64,000 nucleotides of DNA, taken from assembly GCF_029024965.1 (NCBI RefSeq), contig NZ_CP118982.1, forward strand, positions 558,001 to 622,000, in the 5' to 3' direction. Origin of the DNA: Staphylococcus equorum (GTDB lineage Bacteria; Bacillota; Bacilli; Staphylococcales; Staphylococcaceae). The notes below the pieces were generated by a model that was not told the DNA's origin, did not search any database, and saw only the letters and a list, made by a program, of their open reading frames with translations. The translations under genes and the position numbers were made by a program. Positions 63,292 to 64,000 of this stretch are shown here, piece after piece (positions within the stretch are counted from its first letter, which is position 1; each line of letters opens with the position of its first letter).

Positions 63292-63859
63292 TCTAACGCA
63301 GTATTATTATTATCAAGAAACTTTTGGTTACTTAGCTCAACAGTTGGAATTTCCTGAAAAATTGACATTTCATCCGAAAACATTTGAAGAAGTTATTGAT
63401 TTGGGACATCCAGCGTTTGATGATTTATTAATTTATCGTGAAAAGTTGCATGAACTCAGCCTGTTAGAAATTAAACAATTGTATTCAGACACATTTGATT
63501 TTAATAAAAAGGCACCACTTTATATGACTTATAATAAATTTGATACACAAAAGGAACGTGGACAGTTACTCGCTAAATTAAAAGTATTATATGAGATGTT
63601 TGGATTGGAAATGGCAGCCAATGAATTGCCAGATTATTTACCTTTAATGCTAGAGTTTTTATATGTCGCACAATGGCAAAATGATTCACGCGCACAAGGA
63701 AATATTGAATTTATCATCATGATTATTGAAGATGGTACTTATGCGATGGCACAACAATTAAAAGAAAAAGATAGCCCATATTATTACTTAATCAAAGGAT
63801 TAAGAGCTACTTTGAAAGCGTGCATCGAACCTGTATCAGAGGTGAAGACAAATGTTTAA
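63284..63859 (+). CDS. narJ: Nitrate reductase assembly chaperone
   Basis: A 191-residue TorD-type chaperone needed to insert the molybdenum cofactor into NarG; it is not part of the final enzyme. FHPKTFEEVIDLGHPAFDD, the Pro-rich ELPDYLPLMLEFLYVA near residue 110 and the helical tail are family features. The start is GTG 63284, seven bases after GGAGGG. A longer frame reaching back to 63149 lies inside narH and is not the real start. It overlaps narI by eight bases. Confidence 0.93.
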   Translation: MINLTQYYYYQETFGYLAQQLEFPEKLTFHPKTFEEVIDLGHPAFDDLLIYREKLHELSLLEIKQLYSDTFDFNKKAPLYMTYNKFDTQKERGQLLAKLKVLYEMFGLEMAANELPDYLPLMLEFLYVAQWQNDSRAQGNIEFIIMIIEDGTYAMAQQLKEKDSPYYYLIKGLRATLKACIEPVSEVKTNV

Positions 63860-64000
63860 TCAATTTCTATGGGTGATTGTACCTTATCTTTGCGTAGCTA
63901 TTTTTTTAATTGGGCACATCGCACGATATAAATTTGATAAATTTTCATGGACTGCTAAATCTAGTGAATTTATTGAAAAGAAACAATTGAAATGGGGCAG
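63852..64000 (+). CDS. narI: Respiratory nitrate reductase gamma subunit, 5' end
   Basis: The first 49 codons of the cytochrome b subunit that anchors NarGH and takes electrons from menaquinol; the rest lies beyond the window. The visible part begins MFNQFLWVIVPYLCVAIFLI, the first membrane helix, then GHIARYKFDKFSWTAKSSEF, where the His after the helix is the typical haem-ligand position. ATG 63852 overlaps the end of narJ. Confidence 0.92.
   Translation, partial: MFNQFLWVIVPYLCVAIFLIGHIARYKFDKFSWTAKSSEFIEKKQLKWG

Overview
The window is an AT-rich chromosomal segment from a Staphylococcus, probably a coagulase-negative species; I could not fix the species. Support for this is the staphylococcal order gpmA, DsbA lipoprotein, adcA, nir and nar genes, the opuC operon, strong GGAGG ribosome sites with frequent TTG/GTG starts, and hairpin-type intergenic repeats with a GAGxGGGAxA core. 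It looks like core chromosome. I saw no prophage, insertion sequence, CRISPR array, rRNA or tRNA.

Layout. 1-3128: polyphosphate genes ppk (3' end cut off by the window edge) and ppx. 3351-14927: single genes and small operons, including an AbgT transporter, M42 peptidase, DsbA-like protein, FMN glutamate-synthase-like protein, CPBP protease, a FetAB-type ABC pair, MFS, APC permease and a YdeI-type protein. 15216-22837: a TetR regulator, a three-gene set that fits L-carnitine to glycine betaine conversion (BKACE enzyme, carnitine dehydrogenase, thioesterase), the opuCABCD osmoprotectant transporter and an FphF-like esterase. 23084-26625: a sulfonate-type ABC importer with an acyl-CoA-dehydrogenase-like enzyme. 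26909-38271: DUF4242 protein, RocB-like peptidase, DUF805 protein, DUF969-DUF979-pcp operon, metallophosphoesterase, C39-like protein, Bcr-type MFS, GtrA protein and a CDF metal exporter. 38550-50473: secreted transglycosylase-like protein, gpmA, an ABC-2 pair, a 34-residue cationic protein, DHA2 MFS, ASCH protein, two lipoproteins, zinc-binding AdcA, YceI, and a PadR/HAAS-domain pair. 50646-64000: nitrite and nitrate respiration, with an Rrf2 regulator, a formate/nitrite channel, sirB-sirC-nirB-nirD-cobA, then narGHJ and the start of narI.

How it works together. The nar operon makes the respiratory nitrate reductase. Nitrite would go to NirBD, whose siroheme is made by CobA, SirC and SirB encoded in the same operon. 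Boxes resembling NreC and Rex sites lie before both sirB and narG. The most striking point is that nirB carries an in-frame amber codon between its electron-input and siroheme domains: 584 codons, TAG, then 216 codons in the same frame. Read through, this gives 801 residues, the usual staphylococcal size. This strain may therefore reduce nitrate to nitrite but not nitrite to ammonium. A second coherent system is the carnitine-to-betaine set beside opuC, with a likely TetR operator inside its promoter.
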